From Pseudomonadota bacterium (GTDB taxonomy: Bacteria; Desulfobacterota; Binatia; Binatales; Binataceae), in the NCBI GenBank assembly GCA_021323945.1, contig JAJPKA010000002.1, positions 290,923 through 354,922 of the forward strand: DNA of 64,000 nucleotides, written 5' to 3'. Shown in pieces: positions 46,519 through 56,537 of this stretch. The position numbers and the translations under genes were made by a program. Within the stretch, counting starts at the first letter, position 1. Every line of letters begins with the position of its first letter. The notes beneath the pieces are model-generated. The model was given only the letters and a program-made list of their open reading frames with translations. It was not told the origin of the DNA and ran no database searches.

Positions 46519-47541
46519 ATGAAGGCAATCGCCAAGACGCGCCCAGAGCCGGGAGTGGAGATTATCGAGGTCGCAATCCCCCGTCCAGGGCCACAACAAA
46601 TCCTGGTTAAAATCGCGGCGTGCGGAATTTGCGGCTCCGATTTGCACATTTACCTGTGGGAGCTCGGTGCCGATCGCGCACTAACCGGCATGCCCGCGGT
46701 GATTGGTCATGAGCCGGCAGGCGAGGTAGTGGAACTCGGCCCCGGTGTCACTGAGTTTCAGATCGGCGATCACGTCGCGCTTGACCCTTTCGGTCCTTGC
46801 GGCCGCTGCGCTGTATGCCAGAGCGGCAGGTTCAATTTCTGTCTTAATCCCGGTCGATTGGGCGGCGCCTTTGCTGAATATTGCGTCGCGCCGGTCCAGA
46901 ACGCGTGGCGGGTTCCCAAGTCGATGGACCTCGAGCAAGCCGCTCTGCTCGAACCGTTCGCAACCGGCGTTCACGCCGTGGAGCAATCCTCACTGCGCGC
47001 CGGCGACAGTTGCGTTATCGAAGGGCCGGGTCCGATCGGACTTTCGACTGCGATCGCCGCGCGCGCCCTCGGCGCTACGTCCATCGTGATTACCGGCCTT
47101 GAGCAGGACAGGGAGCGATTGGCTTTGGCACGCCGTTTTGGCTTCGCCACCGTGTGCGCGTCCGATCCCGACTGGACCGACCAGGTGAAGAGTTTGTTGC
47201 CGGGGGACGGCGCCGACGTGGTATTTGACGCGGCGGGCTTTTTGGATGCGGTGCGCCGCATAATCAAGCGTAACGGCGAGTTAATCGAGGTGGGGTGGCC
47301 GGCGCGAGATATCCCAGGTGCCGAATTGCGCTCATTGTTTTTCCACGGAGTCAAAATCATACCCTCACGAGTACGCGTGCCCGAGACCTGGAGACGGGCA
47401 ATTGCACTGGCGGCCAGCGGTGCCATCGATCTCAAGCCGATGGTGACGCATCGTTACGACCTGGATCACGCAGTCGAGGCGTTCGAACTGCTGCGCAACA
47501 AACAAGGAGTCAAGGCACTGATCATGCCGCGTCCGGAGTGA
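46519..47541 (+). CDS. Zinc-dependent alcohol/polyol dehydrogenase
   Basis: A 340-residue medium-chain dehydrogenase. Catalytic zinc ligands: Cys38 in GICGSD, His64-Glu65 in IGHEPAG. The structural zinc set is complete: Cys94, Cys97, Cys100 and Cys108. The NAD(P) loop GPGPIGLSTAIAA precedes ITGLEQDRERL. The closest groups are sorbitol/threonine dehydrogenases; the substrate is unknown. A GGGAGG site and a good promoter precede it. It is divergent from the hotdog operon. Confidence 0.9.
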   Translation: MKAIAKTRPEPGVEIIEVAIPRPGPQQILVKIAACGICGSDLHIYLWELGADRALTGMPAVIGHEPAGEVVELGPGVTEFQIGDHVALDPFGPCGRCAVCQSGRFNFCLNPGRLGGAFAEYCVAPVQNAWRVPKSMDLEQAALLEPFATGVHAVEQSSLRAGDSCVIEGPGPIGLSTAIAARALGATSIVITGLEQDRERLALARRFGFATVCASDPDWTDQVKSLLPGDGADVVFDAAGFLDAVRRIIKRNGELIEVGWPARDIPGAELRSLFFHGVKIIPSRVRVPETWRRAIALAASGAIDLKPMVTHRYDLDHAVEAFELLRNKQGVKALIMPRPE

Positions 47542-47617
47542 GCGTCACAGGCACGCCTTGGACGCCATTCGCTGTATACCCATTTTTGGGAGTTTCCATG
47601 TTACATTGCAGCAAATT

Positions 47618-47646
47618 TTGCCGGGGCGCGAGCGTGCATCTATAAT
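47618..47646 (+). promoter_or_regulatory. Strong sigma-70-like promoter for the amidohydrolase
   Basis: TTGCCG, 17 bases, then a perfect TATAAT, about 70 bases upstream of the amidohydrolase ATG. This is the best-matching vegetative promoter seen in the window. Confidence 0.6.
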
Positions 47647-47717
47647 ATCTTTCGAAGTTTTTTACTTGGTGTGCGCAGGCTCAGGCCCGCACGAGTGTCC
47701 TCTTGAGGTGAACTGCC

Positions 47718-48836
47718 ATGCGTGACGGATTCAAAATCGTTGATACTGATGCACACATGATGGAGCCCGAGTGGATTTGGGAGCGCTACACTGAGGACGC
47801 ATACAAGTCTCGCGCTCCCAAGATCGGCATCATTCCCGAGTCCCAACGGCGCGGCTTTATGGTTGAGGGCGAGTCGTTCGTCCGCGAAAAAGGCAAGTAC
47901 CCGATGGCTGCGCCTGCGTTCTTGGCCGCGGTCAAGAAGGCGATGCAACGATTCGAACGTGCCGCCAAAAGCGGCTTCAGCGCTCAGAGCCGTCTCGAAG
48001 ACATGGATGAGCAGGGCATTGACGTCCAGATTCTCTATCCAACAGTAGCGGGTCAGATGCTCGGCCGGGAGTTCCGAGATACCAAACTGCTCGCCGCCTG
48101 TGTACGCGCCTATAATAACTGGGCTTGCGACTACGCCTCAGCAGCCCCGGAGCGGTTGCGCTGGGCGGCAGCTCTGCCGATGCAGGACCCTGAAGAAGCG
48201 ATCAAGGAAGCTCACCGCACTGCCAAGATGGGCTGCGTCAGCTATTACATGCGCCCCAATCCCGTCGGCGGCCGGACATTGTGGCATGAAGATTTATTCC
48301 CGGTATGGTCCGAGATTGAGCAAATCGGCAAGCCTATCTCTACCCATGAATCGGCCTCCGCGTCGGTTCCCGGATTCGGTGATCGAATGGATACGCACGT
48401 AAGCGGCCACATCCTTTCTCACCCCTTCGAGGCAATGGCTGCGATGGCTGGGTTAATCTGGTACGGCGTGTTCGAACGCTTTCCCAATCTTAAGGTCGTT
48501 CACGTCGAAGCCGATGGCGGCTGGGTGCCGTATTGGCTCCAGCGAATGGAGCAACATTGGAACTTTAGCGGCAACGCCGAGCATGAATACCTGACTAAGC
48601 GACCGACTGAATATTTTAAACGCAATGTCTGCGTGGCGTTCCGCGGTGACGAGCCGACGATGAAAGCGGCTGTCGAATTGGTCGGCGATGACAACTTCGC
48701 TTGGGACACCGATTACCCGCACCCTGATGGCACCTATCCCTGGGGGGTAGAGGCGATGCTGAAGCAGCCAATCCCTGCCGAATCGAAGCGCAAGATTCTA
48801 TGGGACAATGCTGCCCGCTGGTTCAATCTCAACTGA
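47718..48836 (+). CDS. Amidohydrolase family protein (ACMSD-like)
   Basis: A 372-residue TIM-barrel metalloenzyme of the amidohydrolase-2 family. The metal-binding start is IVDTDAHMMEP (Asp11, His13). Later candidates are the His in ISTHESAS and VVHVEADGGW and the Asp in WDTDYPHPDG. This family decarboxylates or hydrolyses aromatic acids and related ring-cleavage products, and is often multi-copy in soil bacteria. The start is well supported by GAGGTG 7 bases upstream. Monocistronic with its own promoter. Substrate unknown. Confidence 0.88.
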   Translation: MRDGFKIVDTDAHMMEPEWIWERYTEDAYKSRAPKIGIIPESQRRGFMVEGESFVREKGKYPMAAPAFLAAVKKAMQRFERAAKSGFSAQSRLEDMDEQGIDVQILYPTVAGQMLGREFRDTKLLAACVRAYNNWACDYASAAPERLRWAAALPMQDPEEAIKEAHRTAKMGCVSYYMRPNPVGGRTLWHEDLFPVWSEIEQIGKPISTHESASASVPGFGDRMDTHVSGHILSHPFEAMAAMAGLIWYGVFERFPNLKVVHVEADGGWVPYWLQRMEQHWNFSGNAEHEYLTKRPTEYFKRNVCVAFRGDEPTMKAAVELVGDDNFAWDTDYPHPDGTYPWGVEAMLKQPIPAESKRKILWDNAARWFNLN

Positions 48837-48843
48837 CCAACGG

Positions 48844-48868
48844 CGACCCGTGAAGCGTTGGCGGGTCG
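48844..48868. terminator. Candidate hairpin between convergent genes
   Basis: CGACCCG and CGGGTCG pair perfectly (7 bp, 11-base loop) just after the amidohydrolase stop. No T-run follows on either strand, so it is only a weak candidate terminator. Confidence 0.35.
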
Positions 48869-48971
48869 ATGCTTCTGGAGGGTAGGGGCGTGAGACTTTG
48901 ACCACGGCGCCCGATCGCTTCGCGCTCTTCCTTGAAGAGTCTGACGACGCGCAGTCCCTCCGCGGGCGCGG

Positions 48972-51296
48972 TTATGTGCTGAGCAGGACGATGGTCGCAC
49001 CGGCGCCACCCTGATGCGGCTCAGCCTGCCGAAAACCGGCACAATAGGGTGAAGTGCGGAGATACTCATGGATTGCCTTCTTGAGTGCGCCCGACCCGAT
49101 TCCATGCACAACGCGAATCTCTCGCTGATTGGTTAGGTAGGCTTGATCGAGGAATTGCTCCAATTGATGCAAGGCCTCGCTCGTTCGCAGCCCGATTACA
49201 TTGAGTTCGCTACGATGAGTCGCTTCGGTGCTGACGGTTACCGTCGGGATGCGCTCGCTGCTTCGCTGAAGGCGAGCGCGCCGCAGGCGTTCTGGGGCAA
49301 CCTCGATGCGAAGCCCGCCGCGGCCAATAATCGCTCGGCCGGGCTCAAGCGCCAGCAGCTCGCCGCGAATCTCACCGAATTCAACTTGTTCGCCGGTCTT
49401 TAACGGTTCATCTTGAGGCTGGTCTGTTGGTCGCGGTGGTGGTGCCAGCTCGTCAAGCCGAGCCGCGGCGCGTTCGAGTGTGCGGCTGAGCTCGCGCCGG
49501 CCCTTCATCCCCGACTTGAGATCGGCCAGGATCAACGCTGCTTCGCGACGAAGCTCGGTAAGGAACTGAGTTCCTTCACTCCGTAACCGTTGACGTTCGG
49601 TTTGAGAACGAGAACGGCTTTCCTCGGCCGCCTCGATGATTTCCCGTTCCCGTTGGGCAAGCGCGAGCTCCTGTTCTCGCAGGTGCTCTCTCTGCGCGCG
49701 AAATTGTTCGCGCTCGCTTTCGAGCCGGTTCAACGCCTCAGCTAGTTCCGCCGACCCAGCAGGTAGTACGGCCTGTGCTCTCGCTACGATTTCTTCCGGC
49801 AGTCCGAGGCGCCGGGCAATGGCCAGGCCGTAACTCTGCCCGATGGTATGGGGCTTTAGGCGATACAAGGGCTTGAGCTGCTCAGGATCGAAATCGACTG
49901 CCGCTGCGTCGAATCCCGCCGTCGAATATGCGTACATCTTGATCGCGGTCGAATGTGTGGCGACTGCGATCAAACAATCGCGAGCCGCCAGATAATCCAT
50001 CAACGCGATTGCTAGTGCGGCTCCCTCGACCGGATCTGTACCTGCCCCCGGCTCATCAAGGATTACCAGGGCCGGCTCGGCGAGCGAGCGCACGATCTCA
50101 CTGAGGTTTAAGACGTGCCCGGAGAAACTCGATAGACTTGTTGCGATCGATTGCTCGTCGCCGATGTCAGCGAAGACGCTGCGAAATGGTCGAACCATAC
50201 TGCCCTGAGCGGCCGGGATTAAAATCCCGGCTTGTGCCATCAGCGACAGCAATCCAAGCGTCTTTAGCGCTACCGTTTTGCCTCCCGTGTTTGGCCCCGA
50301 GATTACAAGTCCCCGCTGGCCGGGGCTAATCTGCAGGTCGATGGGAACCACCGGCCGTCCGCTCGCCAGAAGCAATGGGTGACGAGCCTCAAACAGCTCG
50401 ACGGCCTCTTCGCTTAGTTCCGGCTCGGTACAGCCGAAGCGCTCAGCAAAAATCGCCCGTGCGTTGAGCGAGTCGAGTGTAACCATCGCACCGTAGGTCA
50501 ATCGTAGTTCCTCGACATAACCGCGGACTAAAGCGGTAAGCTGCATCAACAACCGGTATTCTTCGGCCTGGGCTTCGCGCTCGAGCATCATGAGCCGATT
50601 GTTCAGCTCGACTGCCCACATCGGTTCTACGAACAGTGTTTCACCTGAAACCGAACGGTCCTGAACGATGCCGTCCAGACGTTCCGCATAGTTGGGTTTC
50701 AGCGGGAGGACAAAGCGGCGATTACGGACGGTCACCAGATAGTCGGAGACGAACGGTTCCATCCCGGGGGCGTTGAGCGAGCGTGCGAGGCGCGTCTCCA
50801 GCTCGAGCCGCTCATCCCGCAGTCGGGTCCGCAGTCTTTTCAATTCCGGGCTGGCATCATCCAGCAGGCTGCCATCGTCCGCGAGCGCACGCAACAGCGC
50901 ATCCGCCAGCTCCTTCGGCGCGACCAATTGTTGCACAACGTTGGCCAGCAATGGGCGTGTCTCCACGCGCGACCGAAGAAAGGCTTCTACGGTGCGGGCT
51001 GCCAGGACAAAATCGCGAATCTGAACCAGCGAGATACCATCCAGCACCGCATCCTCCGGTGCTGCAGCCAGCAGGAGTGGGCGCTGGTCGACAAATTCGG
51101 CCAGTGGCAGCGCTCCGGCATGAGAGCGCAAGTCGACGAGCTCGGCCACCGTACGTAGGCGCCTGCGCACTTCACCCGGGTCTGTGACGGGCCGTAGTTC
51201 GGTGACTGCATCGCGTCCCGGCGGTGAGACCGCGAACTCGCTAACCAAGCCGATCACCTTGTCAAACTCCAATGACTTAAGGTCGCGTTCCCTCAT
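48972..51296 (-). CDS. mutS2: Endonuclease MutS2
   Basis: A 774-residue MutS-like ATPase without the mismatch-recognition domain. Walker A GPNTGGKTVALK and Walker B LVILDEPGAGTDP are present. A long coiled coil (about 500-600) leads to a C-terminal Smr nuclease domain with VHGIGSGALKKAIHEYL. MutS2 is linked to suppression of recombination and, in some species, to rescue of collided ribosomes. The ATG is chosen over a TTG 15 bases upstream. The coiled-coil region is Arg/Glu-rich. Stands alone, convergent with the amidohydrolase gene. Confidence 0.94.
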   Translation of the reverse strand: MRERDLKSLEFDKVIGLVSEFAVSPPGRDAVTELRPVTDPGEVRRRLRTVAELVDLRSHAGALPLAEFVDQRPLLLAAAPEDAVLDGISLVQIRDFVLAARTVEAFLRSRVETRPLLANVVQQLVAPKELADALLRALADDGSLLDDASPELKRLRTRLRDERLELETRLARSLNAPGMEPFVSDYLVTVRNRRFVLPLKPNYAERLDGIVQDRSVSGETLFVEPMWAVELNNRLMMLEREAQAEEYRLLMQLTALVRGYVEELRLTYGAMVTLDSLNARAIFAERFGCTEPELSEEAVELFEARHPLLLASGRPVVPIDLQISPGQRGLVISGPNTGGKTVALKTLGLLSLMAQAGILIPAAQGSMVRPFRSVFADIGDEQSIATSLSSFSGHVLNLSEIVRSLAEPALVILDEPGAGTDPVEGAALAIALMDYLAARDCLIAVATHSTAIKMYAYSTAGFDAAAVDFDPEQLKPLYRLKPHTIGQSYGLAIARRLGLPEEIVARAQAVLPAGSAELAEALNRLESEREQFRAQREHLREQELALAQREREIIEAAEESRSRSQTERQRLRSEGTQFLTELRREAALILADLKSGMKGRRELSRTLERAAARLDELAPPPRPTDQPQDEPLKTGEQVEFGEIRGELLALEPGRAIIGRGGLRIEVAPERLRRARLQRSSERIPTVTVSTEATHRSELNVIGLRTSEALHQLEQFLDQAYLTNQREIRVVHGIGSGALKKAIHEYLRTSPYCAGFRQAEPHQGGAGATIVLLST

Positions 51297-51577
51297 ATCT
51301 CTACCGATCAACTGACGCGCAACGGTGAATTAAGCCAGACGGCTGGCGTTATTTTGTAGCCGCGGGAGGCCGCACATCTGGCCGCAACAGCAGTGGGTAT
51401 TATCCCCCGTTCAGTTTGGTGCTCTGAGTCGTCTGGTTTAGCGGACTGTCAATCCTTGGGTCCTTTCAGGTAATTCTTTACATTATGCCAACTCAAGTCG
51501 GCGTTGCGTGCTCTGAGCTTCCGGCCTCAGAACCAATTGTGACACGACGCCGTGGCATGCGAGCTTAGTTAGGTCAG

Positions 51578-53197
51578 ATGGAACGAATAGAGTCGCGGAT
51601 TAATCCAAACAGCCCCGATTTCAAACACAATCGCGAGCTAATGAAAGAGCAGGTGGCGCGCCTGCGTCGTGAAATCGAAAGAATTCGCCAGGGAGGGCCC
51701 GAAAGCGCGCGTAAACGTCATACCGAGCGCGGCAAACTGCTGGTGCGCGAGCGGATTCAGCGTTTGCTCGACCCAAATAGTCCTTTTCTCGAATTTTCGG
51801 TGCTGGCGGGTTACGGCATGTACGATGGTGATGAACCTCCCGCAGGGGGCATCATCACCGGCATCGGCATGATACATGGCCGAGAGGTCGTGATCGTCGC
51901 TAACGACGCGACAGTTAAGGGAGGCACCTATTACCCTATTACCGTCAAAAAGCATCTGCGTGCACAGGAAATCGCTCTAGAGAATCGTTTACCCTGTGTC
52001 TATCTGGTGGATTCGGGAGGAGCTTTTCTGCCGCTGCAGTCCGAGGTCTTTCCTGACCGCGACCACTTTGGCCGCATCTTTTACAACATGGCGCGCATGT
52101 CGGCCATGGGAATTGCCCAGGTGTCGCTGGTAATGGGCTCTTGTACCGCCGGTGGCGCCTACATCCCAGCGATGTCCGACGAGAGCATTATCGTCCGTGA
52201 ACAAGGCACCATCTTCCTGGGTGGTCCGCCACTGGTGCGGGCGGCAACCGGTGAAGTTGTTACGGCAGAGGAATTGGGAGGAGGCGATGTTCACACTAGG
52301 GTCTCCGGAGTCAGCGACCATCTGGCCGACAACGACGAACACGCTTTGGAGATCGCCCGCGCCATATTCGAAAATCTGGGACCGCGAGTTCGAGTTGACG
52401 AGGTCTTGCCACAAGACCCTCCCGAGGATCCATTTTATGACCCTGCCGAGCTTTATGGCATCATCTCGCCCGACCCTCGGCGGCCATACGAAGTGCGCGA
52501 AGTAATCGCACGGCTGGTTGACGGTAGTCGTTTCCACGAATTCAAACCGCGATATGGTCCCACTTTAGTGACCGGGTTCGCTCGGCTTTATGGCTATCCT
52601 GTTGGTATCCTCGCCAACAATGGAGTGCTCTTTAGCGAATCAGCGCTCAAGGCCACGCATTTTATTCAGATGTGCTGCGAGCGCCGAATACCGTTGTTGT
52701 TCCTCCAGAACATCACTGGCTTCATCGTTGGCAAGCGTTACGAGCACGGCGGCATCGCCAAGGACGGGGCCAAAATGGTCAACGCAGTGGCTAATGCCCA
52801 GGTACCCAAGTTTACGCTGATAATCGGTGCCTCCAATGGTGCGGGCAATTACGGGATGTGCGGCCGGGCTTACTCACCGCGAATGCTCTTCAGCTGGCCC
52901 AATGCGCGAATCTCGGTAATGGGAGGCGAGCAGGCCGCCAATACCCTGCTCACCGTTAAGCTCGATCAGCTCGCACGAGAAGGCGCAACCATGACACCCG
53001 AAGAGCAGCACGAATTTGTTCGACCCACGCTGGAGAAGTACGAGTTCGAATCGTCGGTCTATTTTGCGAGTGCGCGCCTGTGGGACGACGGCGTAATCGA
53101 TCCGCTGGAAACCCGCGCGACCCTGGCACTGGCCATCGCGGCGTCGCTGAATGCTGGTATCCCTCCGGCCCCGCCCTTCGGGGTTTTCCGAATGTGA
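51578..53197 (+). CDS. Acyl-CoA carboxylase, carboxyltransferase (beta) subunit, methylcrotonyl type
   Basis: A 539-residue crotonase-fold carboxyltransferase that moves CO2 from biotin to an acyl-CoA. The N-half has [11 protein letters not shown] and [13 protein letters not shown]. The C-half has [23 protein letters not shown] and [18 protein letters not shown], closest to 3-methylcrotonyl-CoA carboxylase of leucine and isovalerate breakdown. Propionyl- or geranyl-CoA forms are less likely by these motifs. The biotin-carrier/carboxylase alpha subunit and methylglutaconyl-CoA hydratase are not adjacent, so the partner must be elsewhere. No strong ribosome site is visible. Confidence 0.9.
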   Translation: MERIESRINPNSPDFKHNRELMKEQVARLRREIERIRQGGPESARKRHTERGKLLVRERIQRLLDPNSPFLEFSVLAGYGMYDGDEPPAGGIITGIGMIHGREVVIVANDATVKGGTYYPITVKKHLRAQEIALENRLPCVYLVDSGGAFLPLQSEVFPDRDHFGRIFYNMARMSAMGIAQVSLVMGSCTAGGAYIPAMSDESIIVREQGTIFLGGPPLVRAATGEVVTAEELGGGDVHTRVSGVSDHLADNDEHALEIARAIFENLGPRVRVDEVLPQDPPEDPFYDPAELYGIISPDPRRPYEVREVIARLVDGSRFHEFKPRYGPTLVTGFARLYGYPVGILANNGVLFSESALKATHFIQMCCERRIPLLFLQNITGFIVGKRYEHGGIAKDGAKMVNAVANAQVPKFTLIIGASNGAGNYGMCGRAYSPRMLFSWPNARISVMGGEQAANTLLTVKLDQLAREGATMTPEEQHEFVRPTLEKYEFESSVYFASARLWDDGVIDPLETRATLALAIAASLNAGIPPAPPFGVFRM

Positions 53198-53238
53198 TTA
53201 ACAATATAACTTGTCGCTCCCCGACGAGCTTGAGGCTC

Positions 53239-54408
53239 TCAATTGACGACTTTTTCGAGCCGCAGGTCGCGTATCTGCTCGCCCGATAAGCCTATTTCGC
53301 GGAGGATTTCCTCGGTTTGTTCGCCTAGTCTCGGGGGTATACGCCAAAGCCGCGCAGGAGTTTCACTGAAACGCATACCGGGGTTTGTATTGCGCACAGT
53401 TCCGGCTTCGGGGTGTTCATAAAGAGTGAAGTTTTCGTTGGCAATAATCTCGGGGTCGGCGAACAGGGTTTCATAGGTATGGACGGGGCCGCCAGGACAG
53501 TCGGCCTCTTGGAGCTTTTCTAGCCAGTAAGCTGAGTTCTGCTCGGGAAATAGCGCAGCAATGCCCTTAAGACAGGTCCGTAGCCGCTCTCGCCGATCCG
53601 GGATCTCCCACCACTCGGGATGGCCGATCGCAGTTAGCAACCGACTCCACTGTTCGTCGGTATACGGTGCAATAGTGACATAGCCGTCTTTGGTACGAAA
53701 TGGGTCAAGACTGCCGTTTTTCGGTGCCTGATTCTTGAATTCATCCTCCGGCACAAAGACGTAGCCGACCATTGAGTCGTTGGCAGCGAACGCCATCATC
53801 GCTTCCACCATCGCGACGCGAATATACTGGCCGACTCCGCGATTGCGCGCCGAGTGAAGTGCGGCCAAAATGCTCAACGCGGCAGTCATTCCGCTGATCT
53901 TGTCAGCCAGTGCCATCTTGACGGCGACCGGCTTTCCGCTCGGGCCCCCTTGAACGGCGGCCATCCCAGAGAACCCTTGGATTACCGGATCGTAGGCTGG
54001 TGCATTGGCTAATTTGCCTTTAGGGCCGAAACCGTGAATAGCACAATAAACAATCCTCGGATTTACCTTGCGCACGTCCGAGTAACCGATTCCCAGACGG
54101 TCGGCTACACCGGGGCGATTATTCTCAACGAGAGCATCGCATTTCGCCGCCAGCATTTTGACGACGTCGCGCCCATGCTCTTTTTTCAGGTCGATCACAA
54201 TGCTGCGCTTGTTGCGATTAAATACCAAAAAGCTGGAGGTCACACCGTTCTTGCTCGGGCGCCCGATGCGGCGTGTCGGGTCACCCTCGGGCGGTTCAAC
54301 TTTGATAACATCAGCACCCATGTCGCCAAGCAGCATGGTGCAAAACGGTCCGGAAACGACCTGGGTCAGATCAAGGATACGGAACCCCGCAAGTGGTCCT
54401 TCAGCCAT
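53239..54408 (-). CDS. CaiB/BaiF family III CoA-transferase (second copy)
   Basis: A 389-residue enzyme of the same family as the one near 2 kb but clearly diverged from it. Seen: RILDLTQVVSGPFCTMLLGDMGADVIKVE split by short loops, NRNKRSIVIDL, and NAPAYDPVIQGFSGM with the expected catalytic Asp. GGGGA lies about 7 bases before the chosen ATG. Convergent with the carboxylase gene (41-base gap). Substrate unknown; the carboxylase, thiolase and hotdog genes nearby suggest organic acid activation. Confidence 0.9.
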   Translation of the reverse strand: MAEGPLAGFRILDLTQVVSGPFCTMLLGDMGADVIKVEPPEGDPTRRIGRPSKNGVTSSFLVFNRNKRSIVIDLKKEHGRDVVKMLAAKCDALVENNRPGVADRLGIGYSDVRKVNPRIVYCAIHGFGPKGKLANAPAYDPVIQGFSGMAAVQGGPSGKPVAVKMALADKISGMTAALSILAALHSARNRGVGQYIRVAMVEAMMAFAANDSMVGYVFVPEDEFKNQAPKNGSLDPFRTKDGYVTIAPYTDEQWSRLLTAIGHPEWWEIPDRRERLRTCLKGIAALFPEQNSAYWLEKLQEADCPGGPVHTYETLFADPEIIANENFTLYEHPEAGTVRNTNPGMRFSETPARLWRIPPRLGEQTEEILREIGLSGEQIRDLRLEKVVN

Positions 54409-54567
54409 CTGGTTTCCCCGTTCATTTTCGCCCGACGTTACCATGAGCCCCAGCCCAAAAGGCCTGTCGCAGGGCCATGTCACAACGCTCAGGTTTCGAG
54501 TTCAGCCGCCAGGTCTGGCTCATCCCCTCAAAAAGTGATCGATGCTAAACGTTGCACCCGGTAGCCA

Positions 54568-55374
54568 TCATCTGAGACGCGCATGCGCAAGGGCGGGCAA
54601 CTCGCGCCGTACGCGCTCGAGATATTCCATATCGATAGGAGCCACCAGCACACCTTCCTGGTCAGCCGCCCGAGCCAGTACGCGACCCCACGGATCGACG
54701 ATCATCGAATTACCATAGTCCGCAAAACCGTGAACGTTCATTCCAAATTGGGCAGGTGCGAGAACGTAGCATTGATTCTCGATCGCACGTGCGCGCAGCA
54801 GCACCTCCCAATGCGCCTCACCGGTGGGAAAGGTGAACGCACTGGGCACGGTGATAATCGTGGCGCCGTCGTACACCAACCGCCGGTAGAGTTCGGGAAA
54901 ACGCAAGTCATAACAAACACTGAGGCCAATCCTGCCGAGCTCGGTCCCAATGCTGACGACCTCCGAGCCGGGCATTTTAGCCTCGGATTCTCTGACCGTG
55001 ACTCGGCCGGGGAGGTCGATGTCGAACAGATGAATCTTGCGATAGACGGCAAGTTGGCTACCGTCGGGTCCGAAAAGCACTGACGTATTATACCTACGGG
55101 TCGCTCCTGGCACATGTTCGGTGATCGACCCTGCGAGCAGAAATATTTCCAATTGGCGAGCAAGACCAGCCATGGTTTTCAGCGACTCGCCTGTGAGACT
55201 TTCCGCTGCTTCGGCTTCTTCGCTTCGTTTGCCGCGCCAGTTGAAAGTTTCCGGCAAAGCGACCAAACGCGCTCCCCGCGCCGCCGCCAAGCGGATCATC
55301 CGTTCCGCTTTTTGAAGGTTGGCTGCTTTGTCGGAAGCCGAAGTCATTTGGACAACTGCTGCCAGGTAAGTCAT
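54568..55374 (-). CDS. Nit1-type carbon-nitrogen hydrolase (nitrilase superfamily)
   Basis: A 268-residue cytoplasmic hydrolase with the Glu-Lys-Cys triad: Glu42 in LPETFN, Lys113 in YRKIHLFD and Cys154 in VCYDLRFPE. These motifs match the Nit1/deaminated-glutathione amidase branch, a metabolite-repair enzyme, rather than a true nitrilase. GAGAGG lies about 9 bases before the ATG. It follows the rhodanese gene on the same strand (139 bases). Confidence 0.9.
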   Translation of the reverse strand: MTYLAAVVQMTSASDKAANLQKAERMIRLAAARGARLVALPETFNWRGKRSEEAEAAESLTGESLKTMAGLARQLEIFLLAGSITEHVPGATRRYNTSVLFGPDGSQLAVYRKIHLFDIDLPGRVTVRESEAKMPGSEVVSIGTELGRIGLSVCYDLRFPELYRRLVYDGATIITVPSAFTFPTGEAHWEVLLRARAIENQCYVLAPAQFGMNVHGFADYGNSMIVDPWGRVLARAADQEGVLVAPIDMEYLERVRRELPALAHARLR

Positions 55375-55513
55375 AAGACAAAACCTCTCGGCTGTCAGAA
55401 ATCGGAAGTTCTCCTGCCTATGGGCGCGCGACGTGAGTGAATTCCGGGACCGAGCAAGGGCCGAAGAGCAAACATTACACAGGTATTCGCCTCGACCGGT
55501 CCATGCGATCGAC

Positions 55514-55840
55514 TCAGTAGCGTGGCACTGAGTGGTCAACTGTCAGCGACCAGCGGTCGATACCACCGGCGAGATTTGCCACGTGCTGAAAGCCTCGCCG
55601 CGCCAGGTAGGCCGCCACCTCTGCGCTTCGAATTCCGTGATGGCAAATCACCACCCATTCTTCGTCCCGGTCCAATTCATTCGCTCGCGACGGTATTTCA
55701 CCCATCGGAACGTTTAGCGCATTGGGAAAAGGTGCTATAGCGACCTCCTCAGGTTCACGCACGTCAAGCACGCGAAGCTTTTCGCCTCGCGCCAACCGGC
55801 GCTTGAGTTCCGCTGGTTCAATCTCAGCCAGTTCTCGCAT
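55514..55840 (-). CDS. Single-domain rhodanese
   Basis: A 108-residue sulfurtransferase-fold protein. The active-site loop CHHGIRS (Cys66-Ser72) is a GlpE-type six-residue loop. LRVLDVREPEEVAIAPFPNA is the usual N-terminal part. A GGAGAGGG site precedes the ATG, which is preferred over a longer frame starting 19 codons earlier. It may donate sulfane sulfur or detoxify cyanide; cellular role unknown. Confidence 0.88.
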   Translation of the reverse strand: MRELAEIEPAELKRRLARGEKLRVLDVREPEEVAIAPFPNALNVPMGEIPSRANELDRDEEWVVICHHGIRSAEVAAYLARRGFQHVANLAGGIDRWSLTVDHSVPRY

Positions 55841-56023
55841 CGCACCCTCTCCAATTTGCGACTCGATCTTCTTAACCTTGTGAATTAGCATGAGCAACGT
55901 TGCTAAGTGAAATTATGGCCGGGTTTGGAACTGATGGCATACCGGGAAGATGATGTAATTCTGGCCTCGTTGCAAAAACAGTTTGAGGACTTGCAGCGGC
56001 GGTACACCTTCGGCGAGGCAGCG

Positions 56024-56467
56024 ATGCGCCTTGCCCTACACCAGGCCGAGCTTGCCATCCATGATGCTGAAGTACCAGTAGGTGCGGTTATCACTGCAGG
56101 TCGACGTTTGCTCGCGGCCGCCCATAATCTGCCAGTTAGTCTTCGCGATCCGACCGCGCACGCGGAAATCCTTGCTATCCGCGACGCTGCGGCCCATCTG
56201 GGAGAATACCGACTCACTGATACGTCGATCTACATTACTCTCGAACCATGTGTCATGTGCGTTGGCGCGATCCTCAATGCGCGCATCGCACAAGTGTACT
56301 ATGGCGCGCGCGACGAGAAGGCTGGAGCATTGGGTTCAGTCTATGATATCGGGCGTGACGGGCTGCTCAATCATCGCGTGGAAGTATACGGAGGCATCCT
56401 CGGCGCGGAATGCGCCCGCGTCCTCCGTGATTTTTTCGAGTCCCGCCGCGCCATCAAGGGCTCTTAA
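56024..56467 (+). CDS. tadA: tRNA-specific adenosine deaminase
   Basis: A 147-residue deaminase that makes inosine 34 in tRNA-Arg(ACG). The zinc site is HAE (His46, Glu48) with PCVMC (Cys76, Cys79). Other TadA marks: MRLALHQAELA, EVPVGAV, and RIAQVYYGARDEKAGALGSVYDIGRD. GAGG 5 bases before the ATG supports this start; in-frame ATG and GTG codons up to 39 codons upstream would add a family-unlike helix. Convergent with the VWA gene. Confidence 0.92.
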   Translation: MRLALHQAELAIHDAEVPVGAVITAGRRLLAAAHNLPVSLRDPTAHAEILAIRDAAAHLGEYRLTDTSIYITLEPCVMCVGAILNARIAQVYYGARDEKAGALGSVYDIGRDGLLNHRVEVYGGILGAECARVLRDFFESRRAIKGS

Positions 56468-56537
56468 CCGGCCTGGTCACGGCAAAGACGATCGGTCTGG
56501 GTCCACTCACTCGAGTCGAATTCGCTCAGCGGAGCGT

